The notes below the pieces were generated by a model. It worked only from the letters and a program-made list of their open reading frames with translations. It was not told where the DNA came from and searched no databases. DNA of 64,000 bases, from positions 62,001 through 126,000 of the forward strand of contig NZ_JBKEIT010000008.1 in NCBI RefSeq assembly GCF_046365375.1, read 5' to 3'. Within the stretch, counting starts at the first letter, position 1; every line of letters starts with the position of its first letter. Positions 52,339-60,409 of the stretch are shown piece after piece. The DNA is from Butyricimonas muris (GTDB lineage Bacteria > Bacteroidota > Bacteroidia > Bacteroidales > Marinifilaceae). Position numbers and translations under genes: made by a program.

Positions 52339-52411
52339 TTCCTTGTTGCGAGCGGTTTTAACCGTTTTGCGGGTGCAAATATGCAACAATATTTTTTAAT
52401 CTGCAAGAAAA

Positions 52412-53128
52412 TTATTCTTTAATGTTGTGATAAACGTTGGTTACGTCATCATCTTCTTCTAATTTTTCCAGCAATTTGTCGACGGTTTCTCTTTGTTCCT
52501 CGGTTAATTCTTTTGTATCGAGAGGAATACGTTCGAATTCTCCACTGGTAATCTCGTATTTGCTATCTTCCAGATATTTTTGGATAGCACCGAATGATTC
52601 GAATGCACCGTAGATAATCACGTGGTTTTCCTCGTCTTCAAAGATTTCGTCGGCACCGTAGTCAATCATTTCCAACTCGAACTCTTCGAGGTCGAAGTTT
52701 TCGGGGCGGGAGATTTTGAACACGCATTTGCGGTCGAACAAGAAGTCCAGACTTCCGGTTGTTCCCAGTGAGCCGCCGTATTTGGAGAAACAGTGGCGCA
52801 CGTTGGCAACGGTACGCGTATGGTTATCGGTAGCGGTTTCCACGACAACGGCGATACCGAAAGGTGCGTATCCCTCGTACACGATTTCCTTGTAATCTGA
52901 AGTGTCTTTTGAAATGGCGCGTTTGATGGCACGTTCCACGTTTTCCTTCGGCATATTTTCCGCTTTCGCATTTTGGATAAGGATACGCAAACGAGTATTA
53001 TTTGCTGGGTCTGGTCCTCCTGCTTTTACGGCAATATCAATCTCTTTTCCTATTCTCGTGAACGTGCGGGCCATGTTGCCCCATCTTTTTAGCTTCCGTG
53101 CTTTACGGTATTCGAACGCTCTTCCCAT
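52412..53128 (-). CDS. yebC: YebC/PmpR-family DNA-binding regulator or ribosome-associated factor
   Basis: 238 residues; the family signature is clear: MGRAFEYRKARKLKRWGNMA, RTFTRIGKEIDIAVKAGGPD, NTRLRILIQNAKAENMPKEN, YEGYAPFGIAVVVETATDN, then HCFSKYGGSLGTTGSLDFLF. The acidic tail is VDKLLEKLEEDDDVTNVYHN. Length and motifs are normal. YebC proteins act as transcriptional regulators in some bacteria and help ribosomes through polyproline stretches in others. It is a single gene between tRNA-Lys and an unrelated lipoprotein. Confidence 0.95.
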   Translation of the reverse strand: MGRAFEYRKARKLKRWGNMARTFTRIGKEIDIAVKAGGPDPANNTRLRILIQNAKAENMPKENVERAIKRAISKDTSDYKEIVYEGYAPFGIAVVVETATDNHTRTVANVRHCFSKYGGSLGTTGSLDFLFDRKCVFKISRPENFDLEEFELEMIDYGADEIFEDEENHVIIYGAFESFGAIQKYLEDSKYEITSGEFERIPLDTKELTEEQRETVDKLLEKLEEDDDVTNVYHNIKE

Positions 53129-53228
53129 ATTATTGTGAATATAATTTATTATACGATTTGGAACGCGAATTTAGTTTTTATACTGAAAACTTAAAAGGAA
53201 TTCCATGATTTTCTGGTATGAAAGTATC

Positions 53229-54503
53229 TCATTCGACGAGTTCTACGCTAAAATCATCAATATAAATACCCTCGTCGGGGACAATAGCCTTACCATAGGT
53301 GCGGATTTCCACCCGCAAATATTTTGCTCCTTCCGGGGCGGTGAATGTTTTGCCGTTGAAGACATTAATCCACTCGTCGGTTTGCTTCAGATAAGTTTGT
53401 GCTTGAATCGGTTTGTTGTATTCCGACGGGAGAGCCGTACTTTTGTTCTTTCGCCAGTAACAGTAATATTTCCATGAGAAATTAGCGGACGGGGCATTCA
53501 CGAACATTTTAATCTCGTAGCGGGTGAGGGCTTCGACGGGAACATCTTGGTATAGATAAGTCTTTCCTTGCAGGAATACCGCTTGTTTTCCCGAGCGTGT
53601 TTTATCCCCGTTTACTTTTATTGCGCAGCTATCCCGCCCGTCTCTAAAGAAACGCCAGTGGTCGGGTTCTTTGTCGGGAGCTTTCCATGATTCAAATCCC
53701 CCGTTTTCCAATAGATTGATGCCATTTCCTTGCAATCCTCCTTCTTCCAATTCAAGAAAACTGCTTTCCACCCGGATGATTCGGTTCGTGTCTATGCTTT
53801 CCGTGAACGGGATGATTTTGCGTTTTTCTTTATCTCCCGTGCGATAGGTGACGGACAGGGTTGCTTCTCCTTTTCCGGCGGGAAAAGTCAAGAGTTCGAC
53901 ATGCCCTTGATTTGCTTCCCGATGCATCGGTTTCGTGATTGTCCCGAATGTATTCGTGTTTGAGCCTGTAAAATTGATGGCGGAGGGGACGAATGACAGT
54001 TCAAAATTCACATTATCGACCTCTTCGGGTATATTTTCCAGCCTCACTTGCAATTGAGCCACCCTTCGATAAAGATTTACGGTAAAGACGGCGTCTTTAT
54101 TTTCCGAGATACTTACACTTTGGAGAGATGTCAGTATATCATCCGCCTCTTCAAAAATCTCTCCTTTTTGAGGTAAACGGAGTAGTATATTTTCCAGTGT
54201 TTCTCCTGTATCAAAATTTATATCCGGGCAGTTAGCCACGCAAGCGAGGCGATAGCGTCCGAAGGGAAGTTTTGCCCGTAGCGTGTTTTCATGCAAATCA
54301 TTTCGGGTGAAATGTTCGTGACGGACAACACGGTTATCCCGGTCTATGGCGAACAGAGCCAGCGTTTCGAAAGCCGGGGTATGGAGAGATGCGTTACCGG
54401 GCGTGTAACTTTGGAACAAAAGTTGTGTTTCTTTTCCCGTGATTTGTTCGTCCCGGTTACAAGAAAAAAACAGCAATAGCCCAAAGAAGATGATTTTCCT
54501 CAT
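53229..54503 (-). CDS. FimB/Mfa2-like lipoprotein with C-terminal carbohydrate-binding-like domain
   Basis: 424 residues from the ATG at 54503; lipobox FFSC then NRDEQITGKE. The first ~240 residues resemble FimB/Mfa2 fimbrial anchor proteins: FETLALFAIDRDNRVVRHEH, LPFGRYRLACVANCPD, FTVNLYRRVAQLQVRLENIP, NVNFELSFVPSAINFTG. The C-terminal ~155 residues (NLLENGGFESWKAPDKEPDH, RSGKQAVFLQGKTYLYQDVP, YLRVEIRTYG, IYIDDFSVELVE) look like a CBM4/9-type jelly roll. The join of a fimbrial-anchor fold with a sugar-binding-like module is uncommon. No fimbrillin gene lies beside it; the nearest are in locus C about 8 kb away. Confidence 0.65.
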   Translation of the reverse strand: MRKIIFFGLLLFFSCNRDEQITGKETQLLFQSYTPGNASLHTPAFETLALFAIDRDNRVVRHEHFTRNDLHENTLRAKLPFGRYRLACVANCPDINFDTGETLENILLRLPQKGEIFEEADDILTSLQSVSISENKDAVFTVNLYRRVAQLQVRLENIPEEVDNVNFELSFVPSAINFTGSNTNTFGTITKPMHREANQGHVELLTFPAGKGEATLSVTYRTGDKEKRKIIPFTESIDTNRIIRVESSFLELEEGGLQGNGINLLENGGFESWKAPDKEPDHWRFFRDGRDSCAIKVNGDKTRSGKQAVFLQGKTYLYQDVPVEALTRYEIKMFVNAPSANFSWKYYCYWRKNKSTALPSEYNKPIQAQTYLKQTDEWINVFNGKTFTAPEGAKYLRVEIRTYGKAIVPDEGIYIDDFSVELVE

Positions 54504-54574
54504 AAACGCTAATTTATCCTTACTTAACAAAAGTAAGGAATAAGCGCGAGAAAATCAAGAATTATATATCTTGA

Positions 54575-55489
54575 TTAGAAAATAGAAATCCCGATATTCG
54601 TGGTGAATCTTTCGAGTGTTTCTATACCCATGTACGAGTTCCCGTGTTCGTTTAGTTCAGGGCTCCACACGGCGATACTGAGTTTACCCGGGATAATGGC
54701 GACCACTCCCCCGCCTACGCCACTTTTACCCGGCATACCAACCCGGAACGCGAAATCTCCCGATTCGTCGTAGAAACCGCAGGTAAGCATTAAGGCACTG
54801 AGGCGCTTCGAGCGGCTGACCGTCAGGATTTGTTCGTCGTTGTGCGGGTTCACCCCGTGATTTGCCAGAAAGAGAAAAGATTTTGCCAGATCCTCGCAAG
54901 TCATGGCAAGGCTGCATTGATTGCAATACACGTCAATAAGCGAATCCACGTCGTTGTCGATGTTTCCGAAACTTTTCATGAAATATCCCAAGGCTTGGTT
55001 ACGGCTGGCGTGTTCCTGTTCCGATTGGGCTACAATTTTGTCAAAATAAATATCTTCCGAGCCGGCGACTCCCCGCACGAACTGGAGTATCGCTTCTTTG
55101 GGACGGTGGTAGAGGTTCATCAATTTGTCCGTGACCACGAGAGCCCCGGCATTGATGAACGGGTTACGGGGAATGCCGTGTTCATGTTCAAGCTGGACGA
55201 GCGAATTGAAAGGAGTTCCCGACGGTTCCCGTCCCACGTATTGCCACAGGTCACTTCCCATGTGGCGCACGACCATGGCGAGCGTGAATACTTTAGATAT
55301 ACTTTGGATGGAAAACTTGGTCTGGTAATCTCCCGTGCCGATGATTTGCCCGTCCATGGTAGCTATGGCAATCCCGTACTGTCGCGGGTTCACGTTTGCC
55401 AGTGCCGGTATATAATTGGCGACTTCTCCTTTCCCGAAGAAAGGTTTTACCTCGTTATATATATTTTCGATAACTTCCTTGTAGTTCAT
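54575..55489 (-). CDS. glsA: Glutaminase
   Basis: 304 residues, normal for the family. It hydrolyses glutamine to glutamate and ammonia in the cytoplasm. The serine-dependent beta-lactamase-like fold shows SIQSISKVF with the SxxK pair (Ser63, Lys66), GTPFNSLVQLE, NPFINAGALVV, the YMKSFGNIDNDVDSLIDVY block and GMPGKSGVGGGVVAIIPGK. Single gene with its own leader and a -7 element at 55599-55606. Confidence 0.95.
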   Translation of the reverse strand: MNYKEVIENIYNEVKPFFGKGEVANYIPALANVNPRQYGIAIATMDGQIIGTGDYQTKFSIQSISKVFTLAMVVRHMGSDLWQYVGREPSGTPFNSLVQLEHEHGIPRNPFINAGALVVTDKLMNLYHRPKEAILQFVRGVAGSEDIYFDKIVAQSEQEHASRNQALGYFMKSFGNIDNDVDSLIDVYCNQCSLAMTCEDLAKSFLFLANHGVNPHNDEQILTVSRSKRLSALMLTCGFYDESGDFAFRVGMPGKSGVGGGVVAIIPGKLSIAVWSPELNEHGNSYMGIETLERFTTNIGISIF

Positions 55490-55516
55490 AAGTTCAAAAA
55501 CTTTGTTTTTGAGTTA

Positions 55517-55546
55517 CAGGTTGCAAGTTGGCAGGTTACAAGTTGA
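55517..55546. repeat. 15-bp direct repeat in the glsA leader
   Basis: CAGGTTGCAAGTTGG (55517-55531) is followed directly by CAGGTTACAAGTTGA (55532-55546), two mismatches. Short GTTRCAAGTT-type repeats are common between Bacteroidota genes; function unknown. Confidence 0.7.
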
Positions 55547-55598
55547 GAAACCGGAAACTCGCTGGATTGCAACTCTAATTTGTATGTTTTTTGTGCGG

Positions 55599-55606
55599 CA
55601 AAGATA
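55599..55606 (-). promoter_or_regulatory. -7 element TATCTTTG of glsA
   Basis: On the minus strand TATCTTTG matches TAnnTTTG; the resulting leader would be about 100 bases and carry the 15-bp repeat. The -33 region is poor. Confidence 0.45.
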
Positions 55607-55618
55607 GAAAAGTTTTTG

Positions 55619-56644
55619 TTACATTAGTTTTCGGATGACTTTTCCCGAGTAAGTTTCCGTGAAATGTTCCCGGAAGTAAATCTTTTTAGGTACTTCGTAT
55701 GGGTGTAATAGCTGTTTCAGTTGTTCCTGAAGTCGTTTTTTTCCTGCCTTATCCCATGGTATATCTTCAATGACGAGAACGGTTCGTTGTCCCAGTCGGG
55801 TATCCTCCTCGGGCATAATAAAGAAACGTTGTTTCACGAGGAGGGCAATCTTTGCTTCGATTTTCTCGGGGAATAATTTTATGCCTCCGGAATTAATCAC
55901 GTTGTCATGACGTCCCAGCCATTCGAAACGTGTCGTGTCGACGAGATTAACAATGTCATTAGTGGTAAAGGTTTGTTGATGCAAATGTGGGGCGTGGATG
56001 ATTAGGCACTGCCTTTCGTCTGTTTCGAAATGCACGTCGCCTAAGGCAAAGTAGTCGGGTGATTTCTTTACGCCGTTAATATCCCGCAGGGCAACGTGTG
56101 ACACGGTTTCAGTCATGCCGTAGGTGGAATAACAACGTGTGGGGACTTGTTGCAGGCGTTCTTCCAGTACCGGGGAAAGGGCTGCACCCCCGATAATTAC
56201 TTGTTTGATTCGGGAGAATTTTTCTGCTGTTTCCGGGGTGGCAAGACAGGTTGCTACCTGCATGGGAACCATGGCGGCAAAGTCAATGTCTTGTTCTAAA
56301 TTCTTCAACGGGGATGACGAGGGGGGAACTACAATTAAATCGGCTCCCGCGAGAATACTGCGGACAATCATCATCTTCCCGGCGATATACGACGGGGAGA
56401 GGCATAATAATAAACGGGATTCGGAATGGATATCGAAGTATGCGTTTGTAATTTTAGCTGACGCCAGCATGTCCTGCTTTGACAACCGGATAGTTTTCGG
56501 TGTTCCCGTGGAGCCGGAAGTATGTCCGGTCACGTGGTCTTTATCGTCATACCATTCTTGCAGGAATGTGACTACATCCGGATTGTTGATAGCCTGCAAT
56601 GCTTCCGGCATGGTGTAGCGAATACCGTTTATTTTGATTGTCAT
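55619..56644 (-). CDS. menE: o-succinylbenzoate-CoA ligase (menaquinone synthesis)
   Basis: 341 residues; AMP-forming acyl-CoA ligase with the P-loop TSGSTGTPKTIRLSKQDM, YSTYGMTETVSHVALRD, the WLGRHDNVINSGGIKLFPEK hinge and the catalytic Lys near the end (YSGKVIRKLM). It is shorter than many MenE proteins (450-500) but the compact form is usual in Bacteroidota. It activates o-succinylbenzoate made by MenC, whose gene lies 3 bases upstream. Together they indicate menaquinone-based respiration. Confidence 0.92.
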   Translation of the reverse strand: MTIKINGIRYTMPEALQAINNPDVVTFLQEWYDDKDHVTGHTSGSTGTPKTIRLSKQDMLASAKITNAYFDIHSESRLLLCLSPSYIAGKMMIVRSILAGADLIVVPPSSSPLKNLEQDIDFAAMVPMQVATCLATPETAEKFSRIKQVIIGGAALSPVLEERLQQVPTRCYSTYGMTETVSHVALRDINGVKKSPDYFALGDVHFETDERQCLIIHAPHLHQQTFTTNDIVNLVDTTRFEWLGRHDNVINSGGIKLFPEKIEAKIALLVKQRFFIMPEEDTRLGQRTVLVIEDIPWDKAGKKRLQEQLKQLLHPYEVPKKIYFREHFTETYSGKVIRKLM

Positions 56645-56647
56645 AAT

Positions 56648-57709
56648 CTAAAATTCTATCGGGGTTACATCCCATGAACATTGCGGGTTATACCGGATAG
56701 TCGAACCGGTTTGTTCCAGCGGGGCGGGAATATTATTCGTGTAGAGTTGTCCGGTTCCCAGTCCTTGGGGCATACCCGTCGGGTGGAAATTCAATATATA
56801 AGCAGTCCATTGTGCGATGGCGTTGAGTCCGATATTGGATTCCAGCGCGGAAGTAATCCACCAGCCGATACCGCGTTCCCGAGCACGTGCTATCCATTCC
56901 CATGAGCCGGAGAAACTTCCTGTTAAAGATGGCTTTATTACAACATATTGGGGATGAATCATGTCAAGTAACTCACCTTTTTCACCTGTTTTGTTAATTC
57001 CTATCAATTCTTCATCCAGAGCAATCGGGATAGGGGTATTTCGGCATAAAGCAGCCATCTCTTTCCACTGTCTTTGGCGGATAGGTTGCTCTATTGAATG
57101 GATGTCATAGCGTGACAGTTCTTCCAGTTTACGGGGAGCCTCCCGCGGGGTAAAAGCCCCGTTCGCGTCTACTCTCAACTCGACGGTTTCTTTGCTGAAT
57201 TGTTTTCGGATATAGCGTAATAAATCTAATTCCTCCTCGAAACCGATAGCCCCGATTTTCAGTTTGACACAATGGAATCCGGCATCCAGTTTTTCGATAA
57301 TCCGTTGGCGCATGGTATCCTTATCACCCATCCAGATTAAACCGTTAATCTCGATGTCTTTTTGTCCTTCGGTAAAAAGACCGGGATAGATAATGCGTTT
57401 GCCTCCGTTTTTTAAATCCGACAGGGCGGTATTCACTCCGAAGCTGATAGAACTCCAGTTTCGGAAGTAGTGTATATGGCGTATTTTGCCAATATCCCGG
57501 CAGGTTTCTTGTAGTTTCCTCTCGTATTCGGGGCGGTCGTCTGCGCTTAATCCTCGGAATAAAGCACATTCCCCCAGTCCGTATATTTCGGGGTGTTCCG
57601 AATCCCAGATTTTAATGAACCAAGTCTCTTTTTCCGTGAGAATGCCGCGGGAGGTTCCCGCGGGTTGTTTGAATTTCAGAATATATCTCGTGTACTTTGC
57701 TTGTAACAT
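56648..57709 (-). CDS. menC: o-succinylbenzoate synthase
   Basis: 353 residues from the ATG at 57709; an upstream in-frame ATG at 57763 would overlap the promoter. Enolase-superfamily motifs in order: CVKLKIGAIGFEEELDLL (KxK), ELRVDANGAF (metal Asp), SIEQPIRQ (Glu), PIALDEELIG (Asp/Glu), YVVIKPSLTGS (Lys), then WWITSALESNIG. It dehydrates SHCHC to o-succinylbenzoate. It is co-transcribed with menE; the earlier men genes are not in the window. Confidence 0.93.
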   Translation of the reverse strand: MLQAKYTRYILKFKQPAGTSRGILTEKETWFIKIWDSEHPEIYGLGECALFRGLSADDRPEYERKLQETCRDIGKIRHIHYFRNWSSISFGVNTALSDLKNGGKRIIYPGLFTEGQKDIEINGLIWMGDKDTMRQRIIEKLDAGFHCVKLKIGAIGFEEELDLLRYIRKQFSKETVELRVDANGAFTPREAPRKLEELSRYDIHSIEQPIRQRQWKEMAALCRNTPIPIALDEELIGINKTGEKGELLDMIHPQYVVIKPSLTGSFSGSWEWIARARERGIGWWITSALESNIGLNAIAQWTAYILNFHPTGMPQGLGTGQLYTNNIPAPLEQTGSTIRYNPQCSWDVTPIEF

Positions 57710-57732
57710 ATCATTCTTCGGTTTTGTACAAG

Positions 57733-57764
57733 CAAAAGTAAGATATTCTGTAAATGAAAGCAAG
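57733..57764 (-). promoter_or_regulatory. Promoter of menCE
   Basis: On the minus strand CTTG (57761-57764) and TACTTTTG (57733-57740) are 20 bases apart; the -7 element is a full TAnnTTTG match. It ends 24 bases before the ATG at 57709. Confidence 0.6.
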
Positions 57765-57780
57765 GAAGAGGCTAAAAAGT

Positions 57781-57835
57781 CGGTTTGTACGAGCTCCCCC
57801 CTCCAACACCCCCTTACACAGGGGGAGAGAAACCG
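57781..57835. other. Long G/C-run hairpin between menC and the TlpA operon
   Basis: CGGTTT (57781-57786) pairs with AAACCG (57830-57835), and inside it CTCCCCC (57794-57800) with GGGGGAG (57821-57827). The 5-7 base G and C runs are unlike surrounding DNA. It may be the terminator of the minus-strand operon ending at 57910 (its distance is about 75 bases) or a dispersed intergenic repeat. Confidence 0.5.
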
Positions 57836-57909
57836 CTTCGGTAATTACTTCTCTTCGTGAATAATAATTAACCAAGCTGTTTTCCCACCTGTGGAGGGAG
57901 GCGTTAGGG

Positions 57910-59259
57910 TTAAATATTAGGAAGAGCGTTTAAAATCTTTTCGGCGTCCGGGGAAGAAGGACGGACAGCTTTGGGGGTAATAATCTTGCCATCCGGATCA
58001 ATAAGAATGAAATGAGGGATGCCGTTGATATTATAATCCCGTTGGAATTGACTCCCTCGCCCAAGCAAAAGTTGAACGCCGGAGAGTTCTCCCGATTTGA
58101 CCATTTTTTCCCATGCCGCTTTGTCCTCGTCAGTGGAAAGACCGAGGAAGGTGATGTTTTTCCCTTCCATTTTCTTTTCCAGTTCTTTCAGGTAGGGCAT
58201 TTCTCTTTTGCAGGGACCGCACCACGTTGCCCACATATCGATATATAAATACTTCCCTTTGAAATCCTTCAAGGAGTAAGTTTTGCCGTTAATGTCTTTT
58301 GCTTTGAAGTCCGGGGAAAGTTTTCCGGCAACGGCAATATTCCATTTGTCGTACTCTGTTTTATAGGCAGCCCGTAAAGTCGGGTCTGTCACGTAGGTAT
58401 TGTAAATATTTTCCATTTCGGTGATATTATTAATACCGTTTTTCTTTATCTGTCTGACTGCAATCTCGTTAAGAAGAGATTGTTTTAGCTTGTCATTTTT
58501 GAAATGTTGAGCGATATATTTCATTCGGGCAACATTTTTATTGTAAATGTCGGAGATTTCTTTATCCTTGCTTCCAAGTATAAGAGCGGACTCTATAATA
58601 AATTCCCTGTAAATGTCGAGGTCAATCAAACTCTCATCCTCTTGTACATATTGTTCCAACGTTGAATAATACTCCTCGTTCGGGCGATAAGTCGTGTCGA
58701 ACATGACATGCCCCATGGGATACATAACCAAACTAACCAGATATGAATATTTAATTCGTCCCTCTTCCAGTTTTACAAATTCGGGATTTGTCGTTTCCAG
58801 TTTTCGGGCTTTCAGTAAGGCGGTAGCCTCGTCTATCTTCTCGTTGGCAAGACTCATAATCCCGTCCAATGAACGCTCGTAATCGGGGGGATTTATCGGG
58901 GCATAAGTGATAGAATTAAGGTATTCTATCGCCGGAGCATTCTTTCCCTCGAATTTCATGCCGTCCTTAAAATTGTTGGCATCAAAAGAAATCGTTACAC
59001 GATCGCCTTTCCGGAAAAAAACATTCTTGGATTCCTCGCCATAAAACAGCCGGGCATATATCACATTGCCCTGCAATGTACAGGTGGCTTTCCCGTGTTT
59101 GTCCAGATCCATTTCCTTGATTATTTCCGGGCTGACAACAATGGCGATCTTGGAATAGGTCATGTTTTGCACTTTGAAGTCCACGACAATATCGTCGTTG
59201 TTCTTCTGTGAACAAGAGCAAGCGAGCGAGAGTAAAATAATAAATATAAAGCTTCTCAT
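57910..59259 (-). CDS. TlpA-like thioredoxin lipoprotein with DUF4369-type N terminus (CGPC)
   Basis: 449 residues; N terminus MRSFIFIILLSLACSC with lipobox Cys at 14 or 16. An N-terminal beta domain (VDFKVQNMTYSKIAIVVSPE to FFRKGDRVTISFDA) and a helical middle precede the thioredoxin domain from about residue 310 (PDFKAKDINGKTYSLKDFKG), with DMWATWCGPCKREMPYLKEL and cis-Pro in NGIPHFILIDPDG. It is built like the locus C protein at 41844. It is the last gene of the minus-strand SusCD operon. Confidence 0.88.
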   Translation of the reverse strand: MRSFIFIILLSLACSCSQKNNDDIVVDFKVQNMTYSKIAIVVSPEIIKEMDLDKHGKATCTLQGNVIYARLFYGEESKNVFFRKGDRVTISFDANNFKDGMKFEGKNAPAIEYLNSITYAPINPPDYERSLDGIMSLANEKIDEATALLKARKLETTNPEFVKLEEGRIKYSYLVSLVMYPMGHVMFDTTYRPNEEYYSTLEQYVQEDESLIDLDIYREFIIESALILGSKDKEISDIYNKNVARMKYIAQHFKNDKLKQSLLNEIAVRQIKKNGINNITEMENIYNTYVTDPTLRAAYKTEYDKWNIAVAGKLSPDFKAKDINGKTYSLKDFKGKYLYIDMWATWCGPCKREMPYLKELEKKMEGKNITFLGLSTDEDKAAWEKMVKSGELSGVQLLLGRGSQFQRDYNINGIPHFILIDPDGKIITPKAVRPSSPDAEKILNALPNI

Positions 59260-59278
59260 TTCAAGTATATATTAATAA

Positions 59279-60406
59279 TTAATCATAGATTTCCTGCATG
59301 GCAGCATCCAGCCATCCGCCTCTTGCGTTTACGTTAATAATCTTTCCCTTGTCGTCTACAAGGATAGAGGAAGGGACTCCGGTCAGGTTATATCCTCGGA
59401 ATGCCGTTCTGTCTTGATCCAGTAATTGTCCCCAAGGCATTTTTTCCTCTTCCATGGCTTGAAGCCAATTCTTGGGCTCACTGTCAATGGAGATACTCAC
59501 GATATTTAACCCTTTGGGATGGTATTTACTGTACGTGTTACGCATGTGGGGAATTTCCGCACGACAGGGATTGCACCAAGATGCCCAAAATTCGATCAAT
59601 GTAGTACATCCGGGTTTCACGAAATCCGATATCTTCTTTTTGCTTCCGTCCGGTGCCGTGAGTTCCATATCGATGAAAGCACTTCCGATAAATACCTGTC
59701 TGCCTTGAATTGTTGCCCGAAGAGCCTGCCCCATTTCCGAATTTTGCATTTCGGGCGATAGGCTGGTGAACAATCCTTCAATTTCTTTCAGGGAAAGGTC
59801 GGAATTTCTGTCGGAGAGTTCTTGCGCTATCTTAACGCTGATGGCGGATTCGGGGTGCGCTTTCAGGTATTTCATTTTAGCCTCTCTGATCGCGAGTCTT
59901 TTTTCCGTGACAAGTTTGGCAAGGTCAATCGCTTTCGCTAAATCCTTCGTGCTGTAGTAGGCTTCCCCGTAAGCGTGGAACGTTTTACTCCGGTCATCTT
60001 CCATGGGTTGTATTTCGCTCAGGTAGTTCTGGTATTCAGTTTGTGTGCCGCTTCCGGAGATTTGGAACACGGGGTGTTTGCCGGAATAGTCGCAAGTGGC
60101 TTCTACCGCTGTGCTGTCGATAAATAACGAGAAGTTTATAATTTTACTACGGGTCTGTCGGTCATTGGGATCAAGGTAAATGTTAATCGTGCAATAATGC
60201 GGAACTTCGAATTTACCTTGGAATTTGAATTTGCCTCCCGATATTTTCGTGCTGTCGATAAAATGAGGTTGATTTGTATCATCCAGTGCCAGAAAAACGG
60301 GTTTCCCTTCCCATGCTTCGGGGACGTGTCCCGTGAGGGTATATCCGTCGTGTTTTGCACAACTGACGACGGATAGAATGAACGCGATAAATAAAATGTA
60401 TTTCAT
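59279..60406 (-). CDS. TlpA-like thioredoxin lipoprotein with DUF4369 (CNPC)
   Basis: 375 residues; lipobox VVSC (Cys16). DUF4369 at about 20-130 (YTLTGHVPEAWEGKPVFLAL; DSTKISGGKFKFQGKFEVP), a helical linker, and a thioredoxin domain from about 240 with EFWASWCNPCRAEIPHMRNT and cis-Pro in TGVPSSILVDDKG. The CNPC dipeptide differs from the CGPC of its neighbour. It starts 3 bases after the PKD-like gene and precedes the second TlpA protein by 19 bases. Confidence 0.88.
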   Translation of the reverse strand: MKYILFIAFILSVVSCAKHDGYTLTGHVPEAWEGKPVFLALDDTNQPHFIDSTKISGGKFKFQGKFEVPHYCTINIYLDPNDRQTRSKIINFSLFIDSTAVEATCDYSGKHPVFQISGSGTQTEYQNYLSEIQPMEDDRSKTFHAYGEAYYSTKDLAKAIDLAKLVTEKRLAIREAKMKYLKAHPESAISVKIAQELSDRNSDLSLKEIEGLFTSLSPEMQNSEMGQALRATIQGRQVFIGSAFIDMELTAPDGSKKKISDFVKPGCTTLIEFWASWCNPCRAEIPHMRNTYSKYHPKGLNIVSISIDSEPKNWLQAMEEEKMPWGQLLDQDRTAFRGYNLTGVPSSILVDDKGKIINVNARGGWLDAAMQEIYD

Positions 60407-60409
60407 TTT

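Noticed and set aside
52159..52389. 76-codon minus-strand frame across tRNA-Lys
   Set aside because: It reads through a perfectly folding tRNA and the PHP gene terminator.
54830..55546. 238-codon plus-strand frame opposite glutaminase
   Set aside because: It is antisense to a complete glsA with intact motifs; no ribosome site or domain.
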